From: a virus
Direction: 5' to 3' (one strand)
Virus record (IMG/VR): IMGVR_UViG_3300046010_009561
Location: 1 to 34,275 of that record
Length of the DNA stretch: 34,275 bases
Position 1 is the first letter of the stretch, and every line of letters starts with the position of its first letter. Shown here piece by piece: positions 13,804 to 21,702 of this stretch. A program made the translations under genes and the position numbers. The notes beneath the pieces are model-generated. The model searched no databases and was not told the DNA's origin. It saw only the letters and a list, made by a program, of their open reading frames with translations.

Positions 13804-13829
13804 ATTTTCTTGCAAGCTAAAACAAGTAT
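13804..13829 (+). repeat. Repeated promoter-region element, copy 2
   Basis: This matches 6869-6893 (ATTTTCTTGCAA, then TAAAAnAAGTAT). It contains the perfect palindrome CTTGCAAG at 13809-13816 and ends a few bases before the ATG at 13833. No good -7 element follows here. Confidence 0.5.
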
Positions 13830-13832
13830 CAA

Positions 13833-14201
13833 ATGGAAGAATCAAAAACAAATAAATGGTGCGATGCCAGTAAATGCGCAAGCCTTTTAATAAACACAAT
13901 GGAATTAAGAGGCAGGCTAAATATGTATAGGCATTTGCAAGAAATAAATTGCTTAACAGGAAAAGGGAAATATGAATATTATGCAGAAAGTAGATCAAGA
14001 TTATTTGATTGGAAAGATACCAATTGTCAAAAAATAATGGGCGCAAGGCTTGCCAATCAATTACTTAAAATAGGTATAAAAAGAATGGGGCAATTTGAAA
14101 TTTACACAAAAGAACAGTTGGTTGAAAAAGGCATAAAAAAATCCTCTATCAATCGAATGTGGATGCACACAGATAAAATGAAAATTAGACTTGGTATTTA
14201 G
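13833..14201 (+). CDS. Hypothetical protein
   Basis: The 122-residue protein (MEESKTNKWCDASKCASLLI...) is not recognised. It is basic and probably mostly helical, with cysteines at the start (C10, C15) and aromatic/basic segments (YEYYAESRSRLFDW, KSSINRMWMHTDK). The end could be a small helix-turn-helix-like unit (KEQLVEKGIKKSSINRMW), but I cannot confirm this. It sits between tape measure and tail-tip genes, is followed by a strong terminator, and its upstream region has the repeated CTTGCAAG element, so it may be an accessory gene inserted into the tail module. Confidence 0.6.
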   Translation: MEESKTNKWCDASKCASLLINTMELRGRLNMYRHLQEINCLTGKGKYEYYAESRSRLFDWKDTNCQKIMGARLANQLLKIGIKRMGQFEIYTKEQLVEKGIKKSSINRMWMHTDKMKIRLGI

Positions 14202-14227
14202 AATACAAAAATTAGTTGCATCTTTGC

Positions 14228-14309
14228 ACAGCTTTAAAAAGCCGATTTGTGTTTTTTCATTTTGTTTAATTTGTTGCAAAAAAGCCAGGATTAATTTTCT
14301 GGCTTTTTT
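14228..14309 (+). ncRNA. Possible short RNA ending in a strong terminator
   Basis: CATCTTTG at 14219-14226 is one mismatch from the -7 consensus, and the sequence from 14228 can fold (CACA...TGTG enclosing GCTTT/AAAGC) before the terminator at 14278-14309. No good ORF lies inside. It could equally be the untranslated end of the preceding gene's transcript. Confidence 0.3.
14278..14309 (+). terminator. Strong intrinsic terminator
   Basis: AAAAAAGCCAG pairs with CTGGCTTTTTT in a perfect 11-bp stem with a 10-base loop, and the right arm provides the T run. It separates the gene at 13833 from the tail-tip genes. A promoter element for the next gene begins five bases later. Confidence 0.88.
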
Positions 14310-14313
14310 GTTT

Positions 14314-14321
14314 TACTTTTG
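14314..14321 (+). promoter_or_regulatory. -7 promoter element (TACTTTTG) for the tail-tip operon
   Basis: This is a perfect TAnnTTTG element directly after the terminator and eight bases before the ATG at 14330, so the mRNA would have almost no leader. No clear -33 element is seen. Confidence 0.5.
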
Positions 14322-14329
14322 GGGCAATT

Positions 14330-16618
14330 ATGGCAGGTTGGAAATTCTTTATAAACAATATTCAGGTCAATGAGCCTATTGGATGGGATGCAATAGAATT
14401 CACTGCCATACGACTTGAATCGCATGGAATAGATCAACCCTTTTCAACTGAGATAAGTTTTTCTGGAAAACCTGGCAGATACGCCAATGGTGCGAAAATC
14501 CTAAAAGAGTATTTTGATAATGGATTTATAAATGATGAAATTCCATTTCAGATAACCAGTAACCAAAAGATAGATGGTTCAACTTATGACTTTCAAGGGA
14601 TTATTAACATGGCCCTGTACTCCGAGCAAAACACTTGCGATACACAAGGCTGGCAGATAACCGTTGGAATAATTGAAAATAATTTTCAGGAAATTTTTAA
14701 ATCTAGGTCAGATGTAGATATTGACTTAACTACAAATACTGATTTAGATGGAAATGCCATTGATCCATTAACTGAAAAACAGATTAGATTACACAGGCAA
14801 GATTTATACTTACAAGCAAATGGGAAAAACCTTGCAGATAGTTCAACCCACTTATACAATGGCCCATTAGGCGCAATTGCTCAAAGATTTGCAGTAGTTC
14901 CTACCTATTGGCAACAAAATGATTTTAAGGACAATTATGGTTCGGTTTTCAACACAAATGCAATCTTTGTAACAAGGGCAAATTGGGAAACAACGCCAAT
15001 ACTTAAAAATAATGGATCGGTAACCAGAACATGGAATTATGAGGTAAAAATTGAATTTGAATTAAGAAATAATACAAGCAATAACATACAAGTTGAATTA
15101 TACTTTTTAAGATTAGATGGTAATGTTCCAACCACTCTTATACCAAGTTTATATACAATCACTCTTACTTCTTTGCAAGTTGTTAATGTAAATCAAACCT
15201 TTACAGGGTCTTTTACCGTTGAAACCGGCAGGACAATTTCATTATTCTTTGGGCAAAATACTTTTAATACTGCAAGCGTTCCAGTTACTGTCAATATTGA
15301 AAAAGGCTATACAATAAACTTAAATGAGGTTAATAGTGGCGAATTTGCATCAACTGCCAATTGTTTAACAATTGAGCAATGGTTAAGAAGGGCTATTTAT
15401 ATAATAACCGGAAGTAACAATAAATTACTTTCAGATACTTTTTCCGAATCAGGTGATGGATGTTATTGGAACAGCGCTTTGACCAATGGATTAAGGTTAA
15501 GGCAGGCAGATGGTACAAATAATCTAGGGGCTTTAAAAACAAGCTGGCAAAAAGTTTTTGAGGACTTAAATAGAATCTTTTGTTTAGGATGGGGCTTTGA
15601 ATGGACAGGAACTGAATGGAAAATTAGAGTTGAAAAATTAGAATATTTTTATCAAACTAATATTATTCAAACATTCAATAAAGTAAGTAATATTACCCAA
15701 ACAGCAAGTGTTGATCTTATTAAAAATTCCATTATATTAGGGTTTACTGAAACTTGGAAAAATATTCAACTAGCTGGTGTTTTTGCAACTCATACAGATA
15801 GAAATTACTTTGTTGCTAATCGGGCCATGTCCCAAAATTCAACCGATAAATTAGATTTAAGGTCAGGAATAATTGGCGAAGGCTATGCCATTGAATTTAG
15901 TAGAAGGCTTTCTGGAATAACCTTTGGCGGTGCTTCTTCAGATCGACCAAATGATTATGAAACATTTATAATTTGGCTAAACAGAAGCGAGCTTACAATT
16001 AATCCAGTTGAAAATTCAAGATACAATTTACCGCAGGAATCTGGATCAGTTACATTTGATCCTGGAGAAATCAGTTGGAATTCCGATTACATAACTTATA
16101 GCAGTTTGCCTTTTGGCGGCCTTTATAATATTTTCCACACACCTGCAAGAATTGCATTTAGGTGGTGGAAGTATTTAGGAATGAATACTTTTGGCCTTGC
16201 AAATCCAATGCTAAGATTTCAAGTAGGGCAATATCAGACAAATTATATTAGTAACATAGCATCTGCATTTTTAAGCGTTCCAACAGAGCCATGTAGGGAA
16301 ATTGATGGGGTTTTAGACGAAAATATAAATATAGATCCTCAACTAATGATCTATGACAAAAAATTCTACCTTTTTAAACCAATTGAATTAGAGTTTAGTG
16401 TACCTCAAAACCTTTGTTCGTTTATTTCAATGGCAAACAATGGAATTGGAATAATTAAAATGACAAGCGGAAACCAGTCGTTTTATGGCTTTTTGCAAAA
16501 CGCTACAAATAAACCAGTGGATCCAAAATCAGGAATTAGTAATTTTAAATTACTTTTGGCAAATAATGTGCCTTATGTAGCTGGATTCTCAGAAGGGTTT
16601 TCAGATGGATTTGGTTAA
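14330..16618 (+). CDS. Tail tip / distal tail or hub-like protein
   Basis: This 762-residue protein follows the tape measure region, where distal tail and hub proteins are normally encoded. The N-terminus (MAGWKFFINNIQVNEPIGWD) resembles beta-rich tail-tip domains that begin with a short strand and a 'P-x-x-W' turn. A middle region is beta-rich (WNYEVKIEFELRNNTSNNIQ, about 240-260) and a Trp-rich segment (GWGFEWTGTEWKIRVEKLEY, about 423-442) looks like a hub fold. It ends in FSEGFSDGFG, almost the same as the -1 frame end of the major capsid gene. The assignment rests on position and general composition. Confidence 0.6.
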   Translation: MAGWKFFINNIQVNEPIGWDAIEFTAIRLESHGIDQPFSTEISFSGKPGRYANGAKILKEYFDNGFINDEIPFQITSNQKIDGSTYDFQGIINMALYSEQNTCDTQGWQITVGIIENNFQEIFKSRSDVDIDLTTNTDLDGNAIDPLTEKQIRLHRQDLYLQANGKNLADSSTHLYNGPLGAIAQRFAVVPTYWQQNDFKDNYGSVFNTNAIFVTRANWETTPILKNNGSVTRTWNYEVKIEFELRNNTSNNIQVELYFLRLDGNVPTTLIPSLYTITLTSLQVVNVNQTFTGSFTVETGRTISLFFGQNTFNTASVPVTVNIEKGYTINLNEVNSGEFASTANCLTIEQWLRRAIYIITGSNNKLLSDTFSESGDGCYWNSALTNGLRLRQADGTNNLGALKTSWQKVFEDLNRIFCLGWGFEWTGTEWKIRVEKLEYFYQTNIIQTFNKVSNITQTASVDLIKNSIILGFTETWKNIQLAGVFATHTDRNYFVANRAMSQNSTDKLDLRSGIIGEGYAIEFSRRLSGITFGGASSDRPNDYETFIIWLNRSELTINPVENSRYNLPQESGSVTFDPGEISWNSDYITYSSLPFGGLYNIFHTPARIAFRWWKYLGMNTFGLANPMLRFQVGQYQTNYISNIASAFLSVPTEPCREIDGVLDENINIDPQLMIYDKKFYLFKPIELEFSVPQNLCSFISMANNGIGIIKMTSGNQSFYGFLQNATNKPVDPKSGISNFKLLLANNVPYVAGFSEGFSDGFG

Positions 16619-16643
16619 ACAATAAATAAAAACTTCAAATAAA

Positions 16644-17486
16644 ATGGCAAATACCAGAGCGCAAAACGCTACATTAATAACAACAAACATTCCTGACAAT
16701 AACGAAAAGTTAGTTACTCCTTCAAAGGTTCGGGAAGTTGAAAATGCTTTAAATGATTCAGGCGTAAATATCAATGGCGATACTTTTGCGGAAGATGCAG
16801 TTTTTGAGTTTAACAACGGCTCAAAGTTAAGGGAAGGGGTTATTCAGCATGGTTTTGGCGGTGGCATTGCTCGAGTTTGTGCAAATGACAAAACAGACCA
16901 ATGGGAGGATGGAGTTAGATATTTGACTTCAACAACTGGTTCAACTAATACTGTTATTTATGTAGAAAACATGAACGGAACTAATCCTGGCAGCACTGAT
17001 GACGTTACTCAATCTTATGCAATTGGCTCAAGATGGAAAAATCTGGTTAGTGGGGTTGAATACATTTGTACAGATGATACGGAGGATGGTGCTGTTTGGG
17101 TTCCACTTTCTGGAAGTTATGAACCAGTTGCAGCAGATTTGGTGGAATTTAGTGAATTAATTATACAAGATGCAACATTTTCAACTACAGGTAATATTGT
17201 AAATTTACATGGTAGATTAAGACCCTCTACAAGTGGCGCACCAACAGGCACTATGAGTGCAAACTTTCCACTTCCAACTGGCTTACGTGCAAAATTGAGC
17301 AGCCAGGCTGTAATTACAACGGTACCTTTAAATCTTTTTTCAGCGGCAGATATTACTGCAGCTGCGATTGCTACATCGGAAGTAGATGCAAACTGTTTTA
17401 TCAGTTTTACAATTGGAGCAAGTCCAGCAGCATTAGGAAGTGACAGTATTATATTTCATTTACAATATGAAACTGATTTTCTTTAA
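16644..17486 (+). CDS. Tail fibre-like / appendage protein
   Basis: The 280-residue protein has a helical N-terminus (VTPSKVREVENALNDSGVNI), a middle part with WKNLVSGVEYICTDDTEDGAVW, a pattern frequent in tail-fibre proteins that display a 'presented' strand motif, and a C-terminal jelly-roll-like domain (FSTTGNIVNLHGRLRPSTSG and onward). A receptor-binding or fibre role is inferred from its place in the tail module and beta-rich C-terminus. No enzymatic motif is seen. Confidence 0.55.
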   Translation: MANTRAQNATLITTNIPDNNEKLVTPSKVREVENALNDSGVNINGDTFAEDAVFEFNNGSKLREGVIQHGFGGGIARVCANDKTDQWEDGVRYLTSTTGSTNTVIYVENMNGTNPGSTDDVTQSYAIGSRWKNLVSGVEYICTDDTEDGAVWVPLSGSYEPVAADLVEFSELIIQDATFSTTGNIVNLHGRLRPSTSGAPTGTMSANFPLPTGLRAKLSSQAVITTVPLNLFSAADITAAAIATSEVDANCFISFTIGASPAALGSDSIIFHLQYETDFL

Positions 17487-17497
17487 AATCAAACTCA

Positions 17498-18691
17498 ATG
17501 AAAAACCTATTATTACTTTTTAGCCTAATCCTGATTTCAATGTCAGGATGCAGGCAAGACCAAAAAACAGAATTGGAAGAAACCAAAGATTCGGTTCAAT
17601 TTGTTTTTAATGAAAATGACTATTTGATTCCTGACTCTTTAGATTTGGTTACAAAGCCAAACAGATTCGGAAGGGCTGCGGTGGTTGATATTAGTAAGAA
17701 AGTTGCAAGGGTTATGTATGTGGTTGAATACGACCTTTATTTGCAGCTTGGAAGCGATTTGCAAAGGTGTAGTACATTTGTAATTGACAACCATAATAAG
17801 GCAATGAAACCCTTTGCCGCTGGCACAATTTACACAAAGATAACCAAGATAGTAATTAACACAGTTCCAACGGTTTATACACCAATTACCAATAGTGCGC
17901 AAATGCTGGTAAGCTTTACAAACAATACTGTAAATGAACCAAATATTGATGTGAAAGGGTTATTGGTTGCTAAAATATTTGGTGGAATTGCTTGGATAGG
18001 TGGAATTAATAGTTCTACTTCAAATTGCTTTGTCGCAGGTCTTTACCCTTATTCAAATGATTATAACCCCTACAATACATCTCATGAAATAGGGCATGTT
18101 TACGGTTCAATTCATACTCACGATTGTTGGCGGTTTTTAAATGGTTGGAGGCGATTAGATTCTTGTGCCACTGGATGCGGTCAGACCAATACAAAATTTA
18201 CCTATAATGGAACTGTTATGAGTTATTGCAACAACAGGGGGACAATTAAAATGCCCCTTGAATTTCATCCGCTTTGCATGGACACAATGAAAAAGCTTTT
18301 AGCCAAAAATAGTTCTATTCCGACTGAGGGAAGTCCTGAACCGCCAACCATTACAAGAACAATTGAATATTCTGGCACAACTCATTCGGGAATTCCGAAC
18401 AACTCAACCGATGGTAATTTAACAACCAGATATTTGACAACCGGACCTTTCAGAGTTCAATTTACTTATTCCGCACCTGTTACAATTACAAATGTGTTTT
18501 TAAATTCAGGTTTTCAAGGTGGCAGTCCAAACCAAACTTTAACATTAAAAGTTGATGGAGTAAATGTTTTGTTAAACTTTACGCCAATGATTAATTTTTC
18601 CAGGGCAATTAATGTTACTGGAAAAGTCTTTGAATTGACAACAACAGGAACGGGGAATATTAGCAGGGTTTTTGAAATCGGAGTAAAATAA
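17498..18691 (+). CDS. Secreted metzincin-type zinc metalloprotease, lipoprotein signal
   Basis: The 397-residue protein starts with a lipoprotein signal, MKNLLLLFSLILISMSGC (lipobox Cys18). The catalytic zinc motif is HEIGHVYGSIH at 196-206, an exact HExxHxxGxxH, and the downstream TVMSYCN (Met241) is the Met-turn, so it belongs to the metzincin clan (M12B/M43-like). Several cysteines around the active site (THDCW, SCATGCG, SYC, PLCMD) suggest disulfides and work outside the cytoplasm. The last ~120 residues look like a carbohydrate- or protein-binding beta sandwich. In a tail operon it may act as a virion-bound or secreted protease that cuts host surface proteins, but the lipoprotein signal suggests host-surface anchoring instead. 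Confidence 0.82.
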   Translation: MKNLLLLFSLILISMSGCRQDQKTELEETKDSVQFVFNENDYLIPDSLDLVTKPNRFGRAAVVDISKKVARVMYVVEYDLYLQLGSDLQRCSTFVIDNHNKAMKPFAAGTIYTKITKIVINTVPTVYTPITNSAQMLVSFTNNTVNEPNIDVKGLLVAKIFGGIAWIGGINSSTSNCFVAGLYPYSNDYNPYNTSHEIGHVYGSIHTHDCWRFLNGWRRLDSCATGCGQTNTKFTYNGTVMSYCNNRGTIKMPLEFHPLCMDTMKKLLAKNSSIPTEGSPEPPTITRTIEYSGTTHSGIPNNSTDGNLTTRYLTTGPFRVQFTYSAPVTITNVFLNSGFQGGSPNQTLTLKVDGVNVLLNFTPMINFSRAINVTGKVFELTTTGTGNISRVFEIGVK

Positions 18692-18695
18692 AATT

Positions 18696-20831
18696 ATGGG
18701 GCCATTTCCTTTTATTGGATTTAATCAAGCTGAAATTACTGGCTATTTTGGCGATGAATTTACTTATCGAAAAAATCAGTTACAAGATTTAATTGATCTG
18801 TTTATAGTTGATTACTTTGTTGGTTTAAAAATATTTGTTGCTGAAAACCAAGTAAAAGAGCAAGTAATAATCAAAAATGCAGCCCCTTATTTTGCAGGAT
18901 TACAAGTAACATTCCCAAACCCAAGACCTTCAAATACAGGTGCATTTAGCTATTCATTTAGGATCAAAAACAACCAAACCGATTCATCATATTTCAATGT
19001 GGTATTAGATGGAACGGATGGTGTTGTTACTTCAAGTTTATCTGACCCTTATCTGGGAGTTGATGAAATCGATTCAGCTATAAACCGACCATTTATAAAC
19101 GAAGAACTGAAAATAGCCAAAACGCTATCTGTTTACAATCAAAATGGAGCCGCAATATTTCCAGATACTTTTACGTTCAATCAAAGCACTGGCATTGCTG
19201 AAAGGCGTTTATTAAGGGCTTACGATTGGTCCTTTAACCAAACAACCAACCAACCTCAAAGGGATGCAATAAGCGATTTAAGAGTTATTCCTAAAACCGT
19301 TTTTCAGCTTCGTGAACTTTCTGCAATTGAAAAAGCGATGGTTTCTTTTTTTCTTGAAAAACCGATTAAAGAATCGATTACAAATGATGACTGGAATGAT
19401 ACTAATATTTATTTAACTCCTTTGCCCGAAGGTTGGACTTTTTCTTTTATATCCCATAGTTCGGTACAAAAACAACTTGCAGTTGTAAAAGAGAACCAAA
19501 TCGCTTTAATTCTTGCAGGCCGAAAAGAATCTGGTCAATGGTATTTTCAAAGGTTTATAGACCCTTTTTATACCACAGGTGCGCTTCCAAATATAGCTGC
19601 AATACTAATGGGAACTTTGCCTGCAAGTCCAAACAATGGAAAACTTTATAATCCAGGTTCTTCAATTAATTTTTACGATTATGACCAATGCGAATTTGGA
19701 ACGGTTGAAAATGAAGAATCGTTTAACCTGACAATTAAGTCAGGCGATTCTTACCAAATTAACATTTTAAACGAATTTATATTTGAGCCTGAAATCGGTC
19801 CTGAAAGTTCTCAATTTCCTAGAATTGGAATATTTGACTGCAACGGAACTTACCTACAAGATATTGGAAGTTTAGTAAGTCCTTTTAATAAAACCTTGCA
19901 ATGGAATATTGCAGCTGATGGATCAGGCGGTTATTATGCGATAACCAGTTTGATGTCAAATATTGATTCATTAAATCTAGATATAATTCTTTATGGTGGA
20001 AACGAACAATATTTTGGAATTACTGAATTAATAACAATTCCAAATGCAAGCATTAATACTGGTTCAACCGAATTTGTTTTTGCAAACTCAATTAGAGATT
20101 ACCTAAATTCACAAGGCTTTACGAGCTATTGGGCTTCCACCGTGATTAGTGGTGGTACTGTCATTCAGTTTTTTACAACAGTTCCAAGCATTCAAGAAAA
20201 TGGAATAATTGCTTTTACTTCAAATGCCGACCCGATTTCAATAGCTGTTTTTGGGATAACAGCAACCCAATACCAAGCCAGTGTTACAATTCCACCACTG
20301 GTTAACAGTAATTACTTTATTGGAATTTTTCAAAGTTATATAGATGAAGGCGATAATTATTCCAGTTTACTGGCAATATCTCAGCCATTGCAATTGGATA
20401 ATTTTGAAACCTTTACTCAGATTTTGGAATATGGGGCAAGTGAAAATTCAGTAATTGAGGGTTTTGAATATATCAATGGTTGGCTGCAAAAAGTTAGGGT
20501 TCCTTTAAATGGGGCAGGCCAAACCGCAAATTCTGAGGAAAGTATTTATCGCAATTCTGATGGTACTTTTCAAATTCCGCAAAATAGTACAGATGAAGTC
20601 TTATATTTGCATACTGATTATCTTGACTTAGAAACACAAAGAGCAATGATTTCCACCACGAAACACCCGATTTTTGTTTTAGCAAGTCAGAATTTATCAG
20701 TTCAGGGCGATCTTGAAATCACCAACACTCAGGATTTTACCCAAAATTCATCCTTTCGGAAATTGCAGCAAATGCGATTCCAGGCACTTACACAGGGTTA
20801 CCAGCCCGATAATAACAGCTGCATAAGCTAA
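18696..20831 (+). CDS. Large tail structural protein, unassigned
   Basis: The 711-residue protein lies in the tail module four bases after the protease gene and ten before the next. It is beta-rich and low in charge, with repeated strand/turn segments (for example PPLVNSNYFIGIFQSYIDEG, about 531-550), like tail fibre or baseplate wedge proteins. I recognise no family or catalytic motif. Fibre, tip or adsorption function is inferred from position and composition. Confidence 0.55.
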   Translation: MGPFPFIGFNQAEITGYFGDEFTYRKNQLQDLIDLFIVDYFVGLKIFVAENQVKEQVIIKNAAPYFAGLQVTFPNPRPSNTGAFSYSFRIKNNQTDSSYFNVVLDGTDGVVTSSLSDPYLGVDEIDSAINRPFINEELKIAKTLSVYNQNGAAIFPDTFTFNQSTGIAERRLLRAYDWSFNQTTNQPQRDAISDLRVIPKTVFQLRELSAIEKAMVSFFLEKPIKESITNDDWNDTNIYLTPLPEGWTFSFISHSSVQKQLAVVKENQIALILAGRKESGQWYFQRFIDPFYTTGALPNIAAILMGTLPASPNNGKLYNPGSSINFYDYDQCEFGTVENEESFNLTIKSGDSYQINILNEFIFEPEIGPESSQFPRIGIFDCNGTYLQDIGSLVSPFNKTLQWNIAADGSGGYYAITSLMSNIDSLNLDIILYGGNEQYFGITELITIPNASINTGSTEFVFANSIRDYLNSQGFTSYWASTVISGGTVIQFFTTVPSIQENGIIAFTSNADPISIAVFGITATQYQASVTIPPLVNSNYFIGIFQSYIDEGDNYSSLLAISQPLQLDNFETFTQILEYGASENSVIEGFEYINGWLQKVRVPLNGAGQTANSEESIYRNSDGTFQIPQNSTDEVLYLHTDYLDLETQRAMISTTKHPIFVLASQNLSVQGDLEITNTQDFTQNSSFRKLQQMRFQALTQGYQPDNNSCIS

Positions 20832-20840
20832 TATTTAAAA

Positions 20841-21698
20841 ATGAATTTTCTTTCCTGTCCGGTGGATGTTTGTTACACAAACTTTCCATGCGACATTGAT
20901 CAAAAAGCCAAAATTATAGGTTTGGCTTTGGTCCAAAAACAATATGCCAGCGAAGTAGATAAGACAAGCGGGGAAACCATGCTTGATTCTTTTAACATCA
21001 TGGCAGTAAATGGCAAAGCGCAATTAATCCTAAACATCAATGGAGAAAAACCATTGCCAGAAACTACCGAATTGCCAGGTAGGGGATTACAAGAGATTAA
21101 AGTTGGGTCAAGTTCCCATACTATTAATTTTGACGATTATCAGGGCGTTATTAACATTGATTTTTATAATCAAATCAGAAAGACAAGTCAGAACTATGAC
21201 CTGTATTTTTTAACACCTGGTCTTATTTGGGATGCAAGTTCCAAGCAAATCACGATGTATGGAAATGCAGTAATTGCTAATGATTTGAAGGCGTTTATTA
21301 TGTCGCAAGGCAAAATTAAATGGACTGCAAATGGTGATCCTTCTGCAATTGTTACTGAAGAAGATTTGATTGAAGCGTTTTCGGTTCCATTGGTTTATGA
21401 GTTTGGTGTTGAATCTTTTGAGGATACTGTTTCTGAAGGCGCAACAATTACTGGAACATGGGGTGCGACATTAAACAAAAGTTTACCATCTGGTACTGTT
21501 CCTGATGTGGTTTATTCTTTGACCGAATTTGACCCAACAAATCAAGCAGGACTTGGATTGTTGTTTGACGAACTAACAGGCGAATACGAAATAAACCCAA
21601 CGGACAACGGGGTTTATTCCTTCGTAGTTGTTGCCTCAAATGAACTTTCTTGCATAACAGGTCAATTGCCAGTAACCATTACAGTAACAGCAGTTTAA
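20841..21698 (+). CDS. Possible tail tube or tail protein with Ig-like C-terminal domain
   Basis: The 285-residue protein has an N-terminal beta-rich domain with four early cysteines (LSCPVDVCYTNFPCDID is followed by QKAKIIGLALVQKQ) and a helix before about residue 185. The last ~95 residues (GATITGTWGATLNK ... NGVYSFVVVASNELSCITG ... VTITVTAV) look like an immunoglobulin/cadherin-type beta sandwich, often appended to tail tube or head proteins to stick out from the virion surface. It directly precedes the portal gene. Tail tube is one possibility; an adaptor or decoration protein is another. Confidence 0.5.
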   Translation: MNFLSCPVDVCYTNFPCDIDQKAKIIGLALVQKQYASEVDKTSGETMLDSFNIMAVNGKAQLILNINGEKPLPETTELPGRGLQEIKVGSSSHTINFDDYQGVINIDFYNQIRKTSQNYDLYFLTPGLIWDASSKQITMYGNAVIANDLKAFIMSQGKIKWTANGDPSAIVTEEDLIEAFSVPLVYEFGVESFEDTVSEGATITGTWGATLNKSLPSGTVPDVVYSLTEFDPTNQAGLGLLFDELTGEYEINPTDNGVYSFVVVASNELSCITGQLPVTITVTAV

Positions 21699-21702
21699 AA
21701 AA

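Noticed and set aside
14191-14373. 60-codon plus-strand ORF across the terminator
   Set aside because: It spans an 11-bp terminator stem, overlaps two better genes and has a Cys/Phe-rich, non-protein-like composition.
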